A stretch of DNA of 64,000 nucleotides from Aristolochia californica (Eukaryota > Streptophyta > Magnoliopsida > Piperales > Aristolochiaceae): contig JARWKL010000006.1 of NCBI GenBank assembly GCA_029961685.1, forward strand, positions 17,299,276 to 17,363,275, read 5' to 3'. Shown here in pieces: positions 37,232 to 50,870 of this stretch (position 1 is its first letter; each line of letters starts with the position of its first letter). The notes below the pieces were generated by a model that saw only the letters and a program-made list of their open reading frames with translations, was not told the origin of the DNA and searched no databases. A program made the translations under genes and the position numbers.

Positions 37232-39090
37232 TTAACTGAGTGTTGACTCCATTAGCATAAGTCATCCACTTTTGGGAAAATAGGCAAAAAGTGGGGTTGT
37301 TTGGCTCCGGTAAATATCCCACCACACATTAACTTGATAATATAATTTTTTCTAATGCTTGAAATTTTTGGAACATTATGTCATTAGCATCTTTAACATG
37401 TTTCAAGCATGCATATCCACCATATTTAAAACATGTTAGGATCAATAAGAAATATCATTCTTATAAAATTCCACCAAGCTATTAGGGGTTGTACTAGTGG
37501 AATTTCCCAAACAAGGATAACGAAAGGGAGAGTGAAAATACAAGTTAGGATTTGAAAAAAAATTGAACATCCAAAATGGAAATGCACAAATGCTAAGTGA
37601 GATAATTCCAAAAAATAACTATCATTTTTAAGGATTGTGAACTCTTTTAGTTTTTTATATATTGGGTTTTGCAATCATCGGAAGAGGAGGGCAAGGCATT
37701 TTTAACTGAGTGTTGACTCCCAAACCATTGGTCATTTCTAGTAACAATTATAGCCATTACACATCATTAATCGATCGAAACATTTTCGATGTTCTATGAT
37801 TGTTAGGTCCGCTTTTTGTATAATAGGCAAAAAGTGAGTTGTTTGGCCCTGGTAAATATCCCACTGCATGTTAACTTGAGAATTTTTAGTGTGTGAAATA
37901 ATTTTCTTCACTTAAATTTATTATGGTTTTCAATTTTTTTCATTAATAAATTCTAAAATTTTCATTTTTTTAAGATCTCGTTGCCTTATCTTTTTGTTTA
38001 CGAAAAATGGGAGAGTGATAACTCAAATTTGGATTTCAAAAAAATATTTAACATCCAAAAAACAAATGCACAAATGCTGAGAGAGATAATAAAAAAAATT
38101 ATCTGAGTTTTTAGGGATTGTAAACTATTTCAGTTTTTTATATATTCGGTTTTGCAATCATCTGAAGAGGGGGGGGGGGGGGGGGTGGGAGGCATTTTTA
38201 ACTGAGTGTTGACTCCCAAACCATAAGTCATTTCTAACAAAAATTATAGCCGTTACACATCATTAATCGATCAAAACATTTACGATAATCTATGATTGTA
38301 AGGTCCGCTTTTTGTAAAATAGGCAAAACGTGGGTTGTTTGGCTCTTGTAAATATCCCACCGCACGTTAAATTGAGAATTTAATTTTTCTACTCCTTAAA
38401 GTTTTTGGATCATTAGGTCATTTTCATCTTTAACATGTTTCAGGCATGCATATCTACCACATTTAAAACATGTTAGGATAAATTAGAAATCTCTTTCTTT
38501 AAAATTCTGCCAAGATATTTGGGTTGTACTAGTGGAATTTGCCAAACATGGATAATAAAACTTTGGTGTTCATTTTTAGTGAGTGAAATAATTTTCTTCA
38601 CTTACATTTATTATTGTTTTCAATTTTTTGCATACATACACTCTAAAATTCTCATTTTGTTGAGATCTATTTACCTTATCTTTTGCTTTATGAGAAAAAT
38701 GGGAGTGTGATATGAAAAAAAATTGAATATCCAAAATGGAAATGCACAATTGCTGATAGAAATAATTCCAAAAAGTATATGTGTTTTTTAAGGATTGTAA
38801 ACTCTTTAATTTTTTTATATATTGGGTTTTGCAATCATCGGAAGTGGGGGGGGGGTGAGGCATTTTAACTGATGTTGACTCCCAAAACATAAATAATTTC
38901 TAATAAAAATTATAGCCGTTACATATCATTAATCGATCAAAATATTTATGATTATCTTTGAATGTTATGTCCTCTTTTCGTAAAATAGGCAAAAATGGGT
39001 TGTTTGCCTTTCGTATCCCACCGTACGTTAACTAGAGAATTTAATTTTTTCTACTTTTGGATCATTAGGTCTTTTGAATCTTCAACATGT
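37232..39090 (-). repeat. Higher-order repeat copy 1 (about 1,859 bp, three short monomers)
   Basis: First of three consecutive copies. Reading left to right on the + strand, it opens with TTAACTGAGTGTTGACTCC followed by A/G-TTAGCATAAGTCATCC. Three recognisable monomer deletions follow. One joins AAGGATAACG directly to AAAGGGAGAGTG near 37520. One joins TTGAGAATTT to TTAGTGTGTGAAATAA near 37880 and removes the start motif. One shortens the region before the next copy. This copy is about 18 bp longer than the others, largely because of its longer G tract at 38169-38185. Its left edge abuts the 32-base G tract at 37188-37219. Confidence 0.9.
38169..38185 (-). repeat. Poly-G tract, 17 bases
   Basis: In copy 1 of the 1.84 kb repeat. 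The matching places in copies 2 and 3 are short (8 G near 40027, and GGTGGGG near 41866), so the run changed length after the repeat multiplied. Confidence 0.93.
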
Positions 39091-40931
39091 TAACTGAGTG
39101 TTGACTCCGTTAGCATAAGTCATCCGCTTTTGGGAAAATAGGCAAAAAGTGGGGTTGTTTGGCTCCGGTAAATATCCCACCACACATTAACTTGAGAATA
39201 TAATTTTTTCTAATGCTTGAAATTTTTGGAACATTATGTCATTAGCATCTTTAACATGTTTCAGGCATGCATATCCACCACATTTAAAACATGTTAGGAT
39301 CAATATGAAATATCATTCTTATAAAATTCCACCAAGCTATTAGGGGTTGTACTAGTTGAATTTCCCAAACAAGGATAACAAAAGGGAGAGTGAAAACACA
39401 AGTTAGGATTTGAAAAAAAATTGAACATCCAAAATGGAAATACACAAATTCTGAGTGAGATAATTCCAAAAAGTAACTGTGATTTTTAAGGATTGTAAAC
39501 TCTTTTAGTTTTTTATATATTGGGTTTTGCAATCATCGGAAGAAGGGGGCAAGGCATTTTTAACTGAGTGTTGACTCCCAAACCATTGGTAATTTCTAGT
39601 AACAATTATAGCCATTACACATCATTAATTGATCGAAACAATTTCGATGATCTATGATTGTTAGGTCCGCTTTTTGTATAATAGGCAAAAAGTGGGCTGT
39701 TTGGCCCTGGTAAATATCGCACCGCACGTTAGCTTGAGAATTTTTAGTGTGTGAAATAATTTTCTTCACTTAAATTTATTATGGTTTTCAATTTTTTTCA
39801 TTAATATATTCTAAAATTTTCATTTTTTTATGATCTCTTTGCCTTATCTTTTTGTTTACGAAAAATGGGAGAGTGATAACTCAAGTTCGGATTTCAAAAA
39901 AATATTTAACATCCAAAAAAGAAATGCACAAATGCTGAGATAGATAATTCCAAAAAGTATCTGAGTTTTTAGGGATTGTAAACTCTTTCAGTTTTTTATA
40001 TATTGGGTTTTGCAATCATCTGGAGAGGGGGGGGAGGCATTTTTAACTGAGTGTTGACTCCCAAACCATAAGTCATTTCTAACCAAAATTATAGCCGTTA
40101 CACATCATTAATCGATCAAAACATTTATGATGATCTATGATTGTAAGGTCCGCTTTTTGTAAAATAGGTAAAACGTGGGTTGTTTGGCTCTTGTAAATAT
40201 CCCACCGCATGTTAAATTGAAAATTTAATTTTTCTACTCAAAATTTTTGGATCATTAGGTCATTTTCATCTTCAACATGTTTCAGGCATGCATATCCAGC
40301 ACATTTAAAACATGTTAGGATACATTAGAAATCTCTTTCGTATAAAATTCTGCCAAGATATTTGGGTTGTACTAGTGGAATTTGCCAAACATGGATAATA
40401 AAACTTTGGTGTTCATTTTTAGTGAGTGAAATAATTTTCTTCACTTACATTTATTATTGTTTTCAATTTTGTTCATACATACACTCTAAAATTCTCATTT
40501 TTTTGAGATCTATTTACCTTATGTTTTGCTTTATGAGAAAAATGGGAGTGTGATATGAAAAAAAATTTGAACATCCAAAATGGAAATGCACAATTGCTGA
40601 TAGAAATAATTCCAAAAAGTATATGTGATTTTTAAGGATTGTAAACTCTTTAATTTTTTTATATATTGGGTTTTGCAATCATCGGAAGTGGGGGGCTGAG
40701 GCATTTTTAACTGATGTTGACTCCCAAACCATAAGTCATTTCTAACAAAAAATTATAGCCGTTACACATCATTAATCGATCAAAATGTTTATGATTATCT
40801 TTGAATGTTATGTCCTCTTTCCGTAAAATAGGCAAATATGGGTTGTTTGGCTCTCGTATCCCACCGCACGTTAACTTGAGAATTTAATTTTTCTACTTTT
40901 GGATCATTAGGTCTTTTGAATCTTCAACATG
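39091..40931 (-). repeat. Higher-order repeat copy 2 (about 1,841 bp)
   Basis: Repeats the full structure of the preceding copy with the same three internal deletion joins: near 39380 (AAGGATAACAAAAGGG), near 39740 (GAGAATTTTTAGTGTG) and near 39005-39015 and 40850 (TCGTATCCCACCG). It opens at the join CTTCAACATG-TTAACTGAG, which is the boundary created by the higher-order unit itself. The difference from the third copy is only a few percent by eye, far less than between ordinary neighbouring monomers, so the multiplication is recent. Confidence 0.92.
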
Positions 40932-42770
40932 TTAACTGAGTGTTGACTCCGTTAGCATAAGTCATCCGCTTTTGGGAAAATAGGCAAAAAGTGGGTGTTT
41001 GGCTCCGGTAAATATCCCACCACACATTAACTTGAGAATATAATTTTTTCTAATGCTTGAAATTTTTGGAACATTATGTCATTAGCATCTTTAACATGTT
41101 TCAGGCATGCATATCCACCACATTTAAAACATGTTAGGATCAATAAGAAATATCATTCTTATAAAATTCCACCAAGCTCTTAGGGGTTGTACTAGTGGAA
41201 TTTCCCAAACAAGGATAACAAAAGGGAGAGTGAAAACACAAGTTAGGATTTGAAAAAAAATTGAACATCCAAAATGGAAATACACAAATGCTAAGTGAGA
41301 TAATTCCAAAAAGTAACTGTGTTTTCTAAGGATTGTAAACTCTTTTAGTTTTTTATATATTGGGCTCTGCAATCATCGAAAGAGGGGGGCAGGTATTTTT
41401 AACTGAGTGTTGACTCCCAAACCATTGGTCATTTCTAGTAACAATTATAGCCATTACACATCATTAATCGATCAAAACATTTTTGATGATCTATGATTGT
41501 TAGGTCCATTTTTTGTATAATACACAAAAAGTGGGTTGTTTGGCCTTGGTACATATCCCACCGCACGTTAACTTGAGAATTTTTAGTGTGTGAAATAATT
41601 TTCTTCACTTAAATTCATTATGGTTTTCATTTTTTTCATTAATAAATTCTAAAATTTTCATTTTTTTATGATCTCTTTGCCTTATCTTTTTGTTTACGAA
41701 AAATGGGAGAGTGATAACTCAAGTTTGGATTTCAAAAAAATATTTAACATCCAAAAAAGAAATGCACAAATGCTGAGAGAGATAATTCAAAAAAGTATCT
41801 GATTTTTTAGGGATTGTAAACTCTTTCAGTTTTTTATATATTGGGTTTTGCAATCATCTGAAGAGGTGGGGAGGCATTTTTAACTGAGTGTTGACTCCCA
41901 AACCATAAGTCATTTCTAACAAAAATTATACCCGTTACACATCATTAATCGATCAAAACATTTACGATGATCTATGATTGTAAGGTCCGCTTTTTGTAAA
42001 ATAGGCAAAACGTGGGTTGTTTGGCTCTAGTAAATATCCCACCACACGTTAAATTGAGAATTTAATTTTTCTACTCCTTAAAGTTTTTGGATCATTAGGT
42101 CATTTTCATCTTCAACATGTTTCAGGCATGCATATCCACCACATTTAAAACATATTAGGATAAATTAAAAATCTCTTTCTTATAAAATTCTGCCACGATA
42201 TTTGGGTTGTACTAGTGGAATTTCCCAAACATGGATAATAAAACTTTGGTGTTCATTTTTAGTGAGTGAAATAATTTTCTTCACTTACATTTATTATTGT
42301 TTTCAATTTTTTGCATACATATACTCTAAAATTCTCATTTTATTGAGATCTATTTACTTTATCTTTTGCTTTATGAGAAAAATGGGAGTGTGATATGAAA
42401 AAAAATTGAACATCCAAAATGGAAATGCACAATTGCTGTTAGATATAATTCCAAAAAGTATATGTGATTTTTAAGGATTGTAAACTCTTTAATTTTTTTA
42501 TATATTGGGTTTTGCAATCATCGGAAGTGGGGGGGTGAGGCATTTTTAACTGATGTTGACTCCCAAACCATAAGTCATTTCTAACAAAAATTATAGCCAT
42601 TACACATCATTAATCGATCAAAATATTTATGATTATCTTTGAATGTTATGTCCTCTTTTCGTAAAATAGGCAAAAATGGGTTGTTTGGCTCTCGTATCCC
42701 ACCGCACGTTAACTTGAGAATTTAATTTTTTCTACTTTTGGATCGTTAGATCTTTTGAATCTTCAACATG
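40932..42770 (-). repeat. Higher-order repeat copy 3 (about 1,839 bp)
   Basis: Third copy, with the same joins near 41220, 41580 and 42695. It ends at CTTCAACATGTTAACTAAG, where the next copy would begin. The sequence after about 42780 (TTTTTAACTAAATATTGAC) reverts to ordinary monomer, so the series stops at three. The G tract at its third monomer is short (7 bases near 42530), compared with 10 in copy 1. Confidence 0.9.
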
Positions 42771-43108
42771 TTAACTAAGTGTTTTTAACTAAATATTGAC
42801 TAAGAAACCATAAGTCATTTCTAACAAACATTATAGCTGTTACACATTATTATTCGATCACAACATTTACACTGATCTATGATTGTAAGGTTCGCTTTTT
42901 GTTAATTAGGCAAAAAGTGGGTTGTTTGCCACCGCAGGTTAACTTGACAATTTAATTTTATCCACTCCTTCAAATTTTTCGTTCATTATGTCATTTGCAT
43001 CTTCAAAATGTTTCAGGCATGCATATCCACCACATTTCAAACATGTTAGGATAAATTAGAAATCTCTTTCTTATAAAATTCCACCAAGCTATTAGGGGTT
43101 GTACTAGT
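42771..43108 (-). repeat. Ordinary satellite resuming after the higher-order repeat
   Basis: A degenerate transition: GTTTTTAACTAAATATTGAC follows the last higher-order copy, with a short repeated TTAACTAA. The sequence then matches the normal complement-strand unit up to the start motif ending at 43109. A part of the unit between GTTTGCC and ACCGCAGG, near 42925, is missing. Confidence 0.75.
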
Positions 43109-44061
43109 GGAATTTCCCAAACATGGATAGAAAATCTTTGGTGTTCATTTTTAGTGCGTGAAATAATTTTCTTCTCTTATATTCATTGTAGTTTTCAATT
43201 TTTTGCATACATAAACTCTAAATTTTTAATTTTTTTGTGATCTATTTGCCTTATCTTGTTGTTACGAGAAACATGGGAGAGTGAAAACTCTAGTTTGGAT
43301 TAGAAAAAAAATTAAACTTCCAAAATGGTAATGCTCAAATGCTGATAGAGATAATTCAGAAAAGTATCTGTGATTTTTACAGATAGTAAACTCTTTCAGT
43401 TTTTTATATATTGGGTTTTTCAATCATCGGAAGAGACGACGAGGGGGGGAGGGGGGGGAGGCATTTTTTACTGAGTGCTGACTCCCAAAACATACACGAT
43501 GATCTATGATTGTAAGGTCCACTTTTTTTAAAATAGGCAAAAAGTGGGTTGTTTGGCTCTAATAAATATCCCACCGCACATTAACTTGAGAGTTTAATTT
43601 TTTCTATCCTTAAAATTTTAGGATCATTAGGTCATTTGCATCATCAACATGTTTTAGGCATGAATATCCACCACCTTTAAAACATGTTAAGATCAATTAG
43701 AAATCTCTTTCTTACAAAATTCCACCAAGCTATAAGGGTTAGTGGAATTTCCTAAACATGGATAACAAAACTTTGGTGTTCATTTATAGTGCTTGAAATA
43801 ATTGTCTTCACTTACATTTGTTATAGTTTTCATTTTTTGCATACATAAACTCTAAAATTTTCCTTTTATTGTGATCTATTTGCCTTATCTTTTTGTCTAT
43901 GAGAAAAAAGGGTGAGAGAACACTCAAGTTTGGATTTGAAAAAAATGGAACGTCCAAAATTGAAATGCGTAAATGGTGAGAGAGCTAATTCCAAAAAGTG
44001 TCTATTATTATTAAGGATTGTAAACTCTTTTAGTCTTTTGTATATTGCAAACATAAGAAGA

Positions 44062-44079
44062 GGGGGGGGGGGGGGGGGG
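44062..44079 (-). repeat. Poly-G tract, 18 bases
   Basis: In an F-type unit (GCAAACATAAGAAGAGG before it), followed by TGGGCATGGGAGTGGCTGG, a GC-rich tail not found in most units. Confidence 0.93.
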
Positions 44080-44771
44080 TGGGCATGGGAGTGGCTGGCG
44101 AGGCATTTTTTAATGAATGTTGACTCCGAAACCGTAAGTCATTTCTAACAAAAATTAAAGCCGTTACACATCACTAATCGATAAAAACATTTACGATGAT
44201 CTATGATTGTTAGGTCCGCTTTTTGTAAAATAGGCAAAAAGTGGGTTGTTTGGCACTGTTAAATATCCCACCGCATGTTGACATGAGAATTAATTTTTTT
44301 TCTACACCTTGAAATTTTTGGATTATTAGGTCATTTGCATCTTCAACATGTTTAAGCCATACATATCCGCCTCATTTAAACAAGTTAGGATCAATTACAA
44401 ATCTCTTTCTTATAAAATTCTAGCAAGCTATTTGGGGTTGTACTAGTGGAATTTTCCAAACATGGATAACCAAACTTTGGTGTTCATTTTTATTGCATGA
44501 AATAATTTTCTTCACTTAAATTTATTAAAGTTTTAATTTTTTTCATACATAAACTCTAAACTTTTCATTTTTTGTGATCTATTTACCTTTTCTTTTTGTT
44601 TATGAGAAAAATGAGAGATTAAAAACTCAAGTTTGGATTTGAAAAAAATTGAACATCCAAAATTGAAATGGACAAATGCTGAGAGAGATAATTTAAAAAT
44701 GTATCTATGATTTTTAAGGACTATACACTCTTTTATTTTTTTATATATTGGGTTTTGCTATCATCAGAAGA

Positions 44772-44789
44772 GGGGGGGGGGGGGGGGGG
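44772..44789 (-). repeat. Poly-G tract, 18 bases
   Basis: Next unit to the preceding tract, again 18 G, in a unit with TGCTATCATC before the tract. Confidence 0.93.
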
Positions 44790-47700
44790 AGGCATTTTCA
44801 ACTGAGTGTTGTCCCCTAAACCATAAGTCATTTCTAACAAACATTATAGCTGTTACACATCATTAATCGATCAAAATATTTACGATGATCTATGATTGTT
44901 AGGTCCTCTTTTTGTAAAATAGGCAAAAAGTGGGTTGTTTGGCTTTGGTAAATATCCCACCGCACGTCAACTTGAGAATTAAATATTTTCTACTCCTTGA
45001 AATTTTTGGATCAATAGGTTATTTTCAGTTTCAATATATTTCAGGGTTGCCTATCCACCACATTTAAACAGGTTAGGATAAATTAGAAATATCTTTCTTA
45101 TAAAATTCCACCAAGCTATTAGGGGTTGTACTAGTGGAATTTCCCAAACATGGATAACAAAACTTTGTGTTCATTTTTAGTGCGTGAAATAATTTTCTTC
45201 ACTTACATTCATTATAGTTTTCAATTTTTTGCATACATAAACTCTAAAATTTTCATTTTGTTGTGATCCATTTACCTTTTCTTTTTGTTTACTAGAAAAA
45301 TGAGAGAGTGAAAACTCAAGTTTGGATTTGAAAAAAATTGAACATCCTAAATGGAAATGCACAAATGCTACGAGAGATGATTCCAAAAAGTATCTGTGAT
45401 TTTAAAAGATTTTAAACTCTTTTAGTTTTTTATATATTGAGTTTTGCAATCATCGGAAGAGGGGGGTGAGGCATTTTTAACTGAGTGTTGACTCCCAAAC
45501 CATAAGTTATTTCTAACAAACATTATAGCCGTTACATATCATTAATCGATCAAAACATTTATGATGATCTATGATTGTTAGGTCCGCTTTTTTTAAAAAA
45601 GGCAAAAAGTGGGTTGTTCGGCTCAGGTAAATATCCCACTGCATGTTAACTTGAGAATTTAATTTTTTCTCCTCCTTAAAATTTTTGGATCATTAGGTCA
45701 TTTGCATCATCAACATGTTCCGGGCATGCATATCCTCCACATTTAAAACATGATAGGATCAATTCGAAATGTCTTTCTTATAAAGTTCCACCAATTTATT
45801 AAGGGTTGTACTAGTGGAATTTCCCAAACATGGATAACAAAACTATGGTGTTCATTTTTTGTGCGTCAAATAATTTTATTCTCTTACATATATTTTAATT
45901 TCAAATTTTTTTCAAACATAAACTGTAAAATTTTCATTTTTTTGTGATCTATTTTTCATATCTTTTTGTTTTAGAGAAAAATGGGAGAGTGAAAACTCAA
46001 GTTTCGATTTGAAAAAAAATTTAACATCCAAAGTGGAATTGCACAAATGCTAAGTGAGATAATTCCAACAAGTAATTGTGACTTTTAAGGATTGTAAACT
46101 CTTTTAGTTTTTTATATATTGGGTTTTGGAATCATCGGAAGAGGGGGGCGAGGCATTTTTTACTGAGGGTTGACTCCCAAACAATAGGTCATTTCTAACA
46201 AAAATTATTGCCATTGCACATCATTAATTGATCAAAACATTTACGATGATCTATTTTTGTTTGGTCCCATTTTTTTAAAATAGGCAAAAAATGGGTTGTT
46301 TGGCTCTGGTGAATAACCCTCCGTACGTTAACTTGAGAATTTAATTTTTTCTACTCCTTGATATTTTTGGATCATTAGGTCATTTGCTTCTTCAACATGT
46401 TTCAGGCATGTATATCCACCACATTTAAAACAAGTTAGGATCTATTAGAAATCTCTTTCTTATAAAATTCCACCAAACAATTAGGGGTTGCACTAGCGGA
46501 ATTTCCCAAACATGGATAACAAAGCTTTGGTGTTCTTTTTTAGTGCGTAAAATAATTTTTTTCACTTACATTTATTATACTTTTCAATTTTTTGCATACA
46601 TAAACTCTAAAATTTTGATTTTGTTGTGATCTATTTATCTTATCTTTTTGTTTACGAGAAAAATGGTAGGGTGAAAACTCAAATGCTAAGAGTGATAACT
46701 CAAAAAAGTATTTGTGATTTTTAAGGATTGTAAACTCTTTTAGTCTTTTATACATTGGGTTTTGCAATCATCGAAAGGGGGGGGGGGGGAGGCATTTTTA
46801 ATCGAGTGTTGACTTCCAAACCATAAGTCATTTCTAAAAAAAATAATAGCCCTTACACATCATTAATTGATCAAAATATTTACGATGATCTATTATTGTT
46901 TGGTCTGATTTTTATCAAATAGGCACAAACTGGGTTGTTTGGCTCCGGTAAATATCCCACTGCACATTAGCGTGAGAATTTAATTTTTTCTACTCCTTGA
47001 AATTTTTGGATCATTAGGTTTTTTCCATCTTCAACATGTTTCAAGCATCCTTATCCACCACATTTAAAACATGTTAGGATCAATTAGAAATCTCTTTCTT
47101 ATAAAATTCCACCAAGCTATTAGGGGTTGTGCTAGTGGAATTTCCATAACATGGATAACAAAACTTTGGTGTTCATTTTTAGTGCATGAAATAATTTTCT
47201 TCACTAACATTTATTATATTTTTCAATTTTTTGCATACATAAACTCTAAAATTTTCATTTTTTTGCGATCTATTTGCCTTATCTTTTTTTTCTTACGAGA
47301 AAATTGGGAGAGTAAAAACTCTCGTTTGGATTTGAAAAAAGTTGAACATCCAAAATGGAAATGCCCAAATGCTGATATTGGGTTTGCAATCATCGGAAGT
47401 GGGGGGGCTAGGCATTTTTAACTGAGTGTTAACTCCCAATATATAAGTCATTTATAACAAAAAATACAGCCGTTACACATCATTAATCGATCAAAAAATT
47501 TATGATGATCTTTGAATGTTAGGTCCTCTTTTCGTAAAATAGGCAAAAAGTGGTTGTTTGGCTCTGGTAAATATCCCACCGCACATTAACTTGAGAATTT
47601 AATTTTTTCTACTCCTTGAAATTTTTGGATCATTAGGTCTTTTGAATCTTCAACATTTTTCAGGCATGCATATCTTCAACTTTTAAAACATGTTAGGATC

Positions 47701-48045
47701 AATTAGAAATCTCTTTCTTATAAAATTCCACGAAGCTATTAGGGGTTGTACTTGTGGAATTTCCAAAACATGGATAACAAAACTATGGTTGTCATTTTTA
47801 GTGCGTGAAATAATTTTCTTCACTTACATTTGTTATAGTTTTCAATTTTTTTGCAAACAGAAACTCTAAAATTTTCATTTTGTTGTGATCTATTTACCGT
47901 ATCTTTTTGTTTGTGAGAAAAATGGGAGAATGGAAACTTAATTTTGGATTTGAAAAAAATTGGACTTCCAAAATGGAAATGCACAAATGCTGAGAGTGTT
48001 AATTCCAAAAAGAATCTATGATTTTAAATGATTGTAAACTCTTTT

Positions 48046-48146
48046 AATTTTTTATATATTGGGATTCACAATCAGCGGAAGGGGGGGGGGGGAATTTTTT
48101 ATATATTGGGATTCACAATCAGCGGAAGGGGGGGGGGGGGGGGGGG
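48046..48146 (-). repeat. Perfect 47-bp tandem duplication with G tracts
   Basis: A segment from AATTTTTTATATATTGGG through TTCACAATCAGCGGAA to a run of G is present twice, at 48046-48092 (12 G) and 48093-48146 (19 G). Apart from the G run length the two copies are identical, so this is one of the youngest rearrangements in the window. The G tract itself is a likely site of the slip. Confidence 0.93.
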
Positions 48147-48770
48147 CGAGGCATTTTTAATTGAGTCTTGACTCCCAGACCATAAGTCATTTCTAACAAA
48201 AATTATAGCCGTTACATATCACTAAATGATGAAAACATTTACGATGATCTATGATAGATAAATATCCCACCGAACATTAACTTGACAATTTAATTTCTTC
48301 AACTCCTTGAACTTTTTTTATCATTAGGTCATTTGCATCTTCAACATGTTTCAGGCATGCACTCCACCAAATTTAAAACATGTTAGGATTCAATTAGAAA
48401 TCTCTTTTGTTATCAAATTCCACCAAGCTATTAGGGGTTGTACTAGTGGAATTTCCCAAACATGGATAACAAAACTTTGGTTTTCATTTTTAGTGCGTGA
48501 AATAATTTTCTTCACTTACATTTATTATACTTTTCAATTTTTTGTATACATGAACTCTAAAATTTTCATTTTGTTGTGATTTATTTGCCTTAACTTTTTG
48601 GTTTCGTGAAAATGGGAGAGAGAAAACTCATGTTTGGATTTGAAAAAAATGGAACATCCAAAATAGAAATGCATAAATGGTGAGAGATATAATTCCAAGA
48701 AGTATCTCTGATTATTAAGGATTCTAAACTCTTTTAGATTTTTATATATTGGGTTTTGCAAACATCAGAA

Positions 48771-48772
<2 letters not shown>

Positions 48773-48807
<35 letters not shown>
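48773..48807 (-). repeat. Poly-G tract, 35 bases
   Basis: The longest G run in block 2. It lies in an F-type unit (GCAAACATCAGAAG before it) and is followed by TTGTGGCTGGCCAGC. The counterpart unit near 31810 has GGGCCCCGCGTGC here instead of a run. Confidence 0.94.
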
Positions 48808-48809
<2 letters not shown>

Positions 48810-50188
48810 GTGGCTGGCCAGCATGTTTTTACTAAGTGTTGGCTTCCCAACTGTAAGTCATTTCTAAAAAAAATTATAGTCGTTACACATCACTAATCGA
48901 TAAAAACATTTACGATGATCTATGATTGTTAGGTCCACTTTTTGTGAAATAGGCAAAAAGTGGGTTGTTTGGCTCTCGTAAACATTCCACCGCACGTTAA
49001 CTTGAGAATTAATTTTTTTCTACTCCTTGAAATTTTCGGATCATTTGGTCAATTGCATCTTCAACATGTTTAAGACATGCATATCCACCACTTTTAAAAT
49101 ATGTTAGGATCAATTAGAAATCTCTTTCTTATAGAATTCCAGCAAGCTATTAGGGGTTGTACAAATGGAATTTCCCAAACATGGATAACAAAACTTTGGT
49201 GTTCATTTTTATTGTGTGAAATAATTTTCATCACTTAAATTTATTAAAGTTTTAAATATTTTGCTTACATAAACCTAAAATTTTCATTTTTTTATTCTAT
49301 TTGCCTAATATTTTTGTTTACAAAAAAATGGGACAGTGAAAACTCAAGTTTGGATTTGAAAAAAATTTAACATAAAAAAGGGAAATGGACAAATGCTGAT
49401 AGAGATAATTCAAAAATGTATCTGTGAGTTTTGAGGACTGTAAACTCTTTTAGTTTTTTATATATTGGGTTTTGCTATCATCGGAAGAGGGAGAGAAGGG
49501 GGTAGAGGGGGGGGGGGAAGGGATGCATTTTTATTGAGTGTTGACTCCTAAACCATAAGTCATTTCTAACAAACATTATAGCTGTTACACATCATTAATA
49601 GATCAAAACATTTATGATGATCTATGATTGTTAGGTCCGCTTTTGTAAAATAAGCAAAAAGTTGGTTGTTTGGCTCTGGTAAATATCCCACCGCACGTTA
49701 ACTTGAGAATTTAATTTTTTCTACTCCTTGAAATTCTTGGATCAATAGGTCATTTGCATCTTCAACATATTTCAGGGTTGCATATCCACCACATTTAAAT
49801 AGGTTAGGATCAATTAGAAATTTCTTTCTTATCAAATTCGACCAAGCTATTAGGGGTTGTACAAGTGGAATTTCCCAAACATGGATAATAAAACTTTGGT
49901 GTCATATTTAGTGCGTGAAAAAATTTTCTTCACTTACATTTAATATATTTTTCAATTTTTTGCATACATAAACTCTAAAATTTTCATTTTGTTGTGATTT
50001 GTTTGCCTTATCTTTTTGTTTACGGGAAAAATGGGAGAGTCAAAACTCAAGTTTGGATTTGAAAAAAAATTGATCCAAAATTGAAATGCACAAATACTGA
50101 TAGAGATAATTCCAAAAAGTAATTGTGATTTTTAAGGATTGTAAACTCTTTTAGTGTTTTATGTATTGGGTTTGCAATCATTGGAAGT

Positions 50189-50220
50189 GGGGGGGTGGGG
50201 GGGGGGGGAGGGGGGGGGGC
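50189..50220 (-). repeat. Interrupted poly-G tract
   Basis: G runs of about 7, 12 and 10, broken by a single T and a single A, 32 bases in all. This pattern of several G runs fits G-quadruplex formation well. Confidence 0.9.
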
Positions 50221-50851
50221 GAGGCATTTTTTTTTCTAGTGTTGACACCCAAACCATAAGTCATTTCTAACAAAAATTATGGCCATTACATCATTAATTG
50301 ATCAAAACACTTACGATGATCTATGAATATTTCGTCCTCTTTTCGTCAAATAGGCAAAAAGTGGGATGTGTGGCTCTGGTAAATATCCCACCGCAGGTTA
50401 ACTTGAGAATTTAATTTTTTCAACTTCTTGAAATTTTTGGATCATTAGTTCTTTTGAATCTTCAACATGTTTTGGGCATGCATATCCACCACATTAAAAA
50501 ATGTTAGGATCAAATAGAAATCTCTTTCTTATAAAATTCGACCAAGCTATTATGGATTGTACTTGTGGAATTTCCCAAACATGGATAACAAAACTTTGGT
50601 GTTCATTTCTAGTGCGTGAAATAAATTTCTTCACTTAAATTTATTATACTTTTCAACTTTTTGCATACATAATCTCTAAAATTTTCATTTTGGTGTGATC
50701 TACTTACCTTATCTTTTTGTTTACGAGAAAAATGGCAGAGTGAAAACTCAAATGCTGAGAGAGATATTTCCAAAAAGTATCTGTGATTTTTAAGGATTGT
50801 AAACTCTTTTAGTTTTTTATATATTGGGTTCTTCAATCATCGGATGAGGGA

Positions 50852-50870
50852 GGGGGGGGGGGGGGGGGGG
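50852..50870 (-). repeat. Poly-G tract, 19 bases
   Basis: In the 48-bp-shorter unit type. The counterpart near 33826 has 11 G, so the lengths differ between the duplicated segments. Confidence 0.93.
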
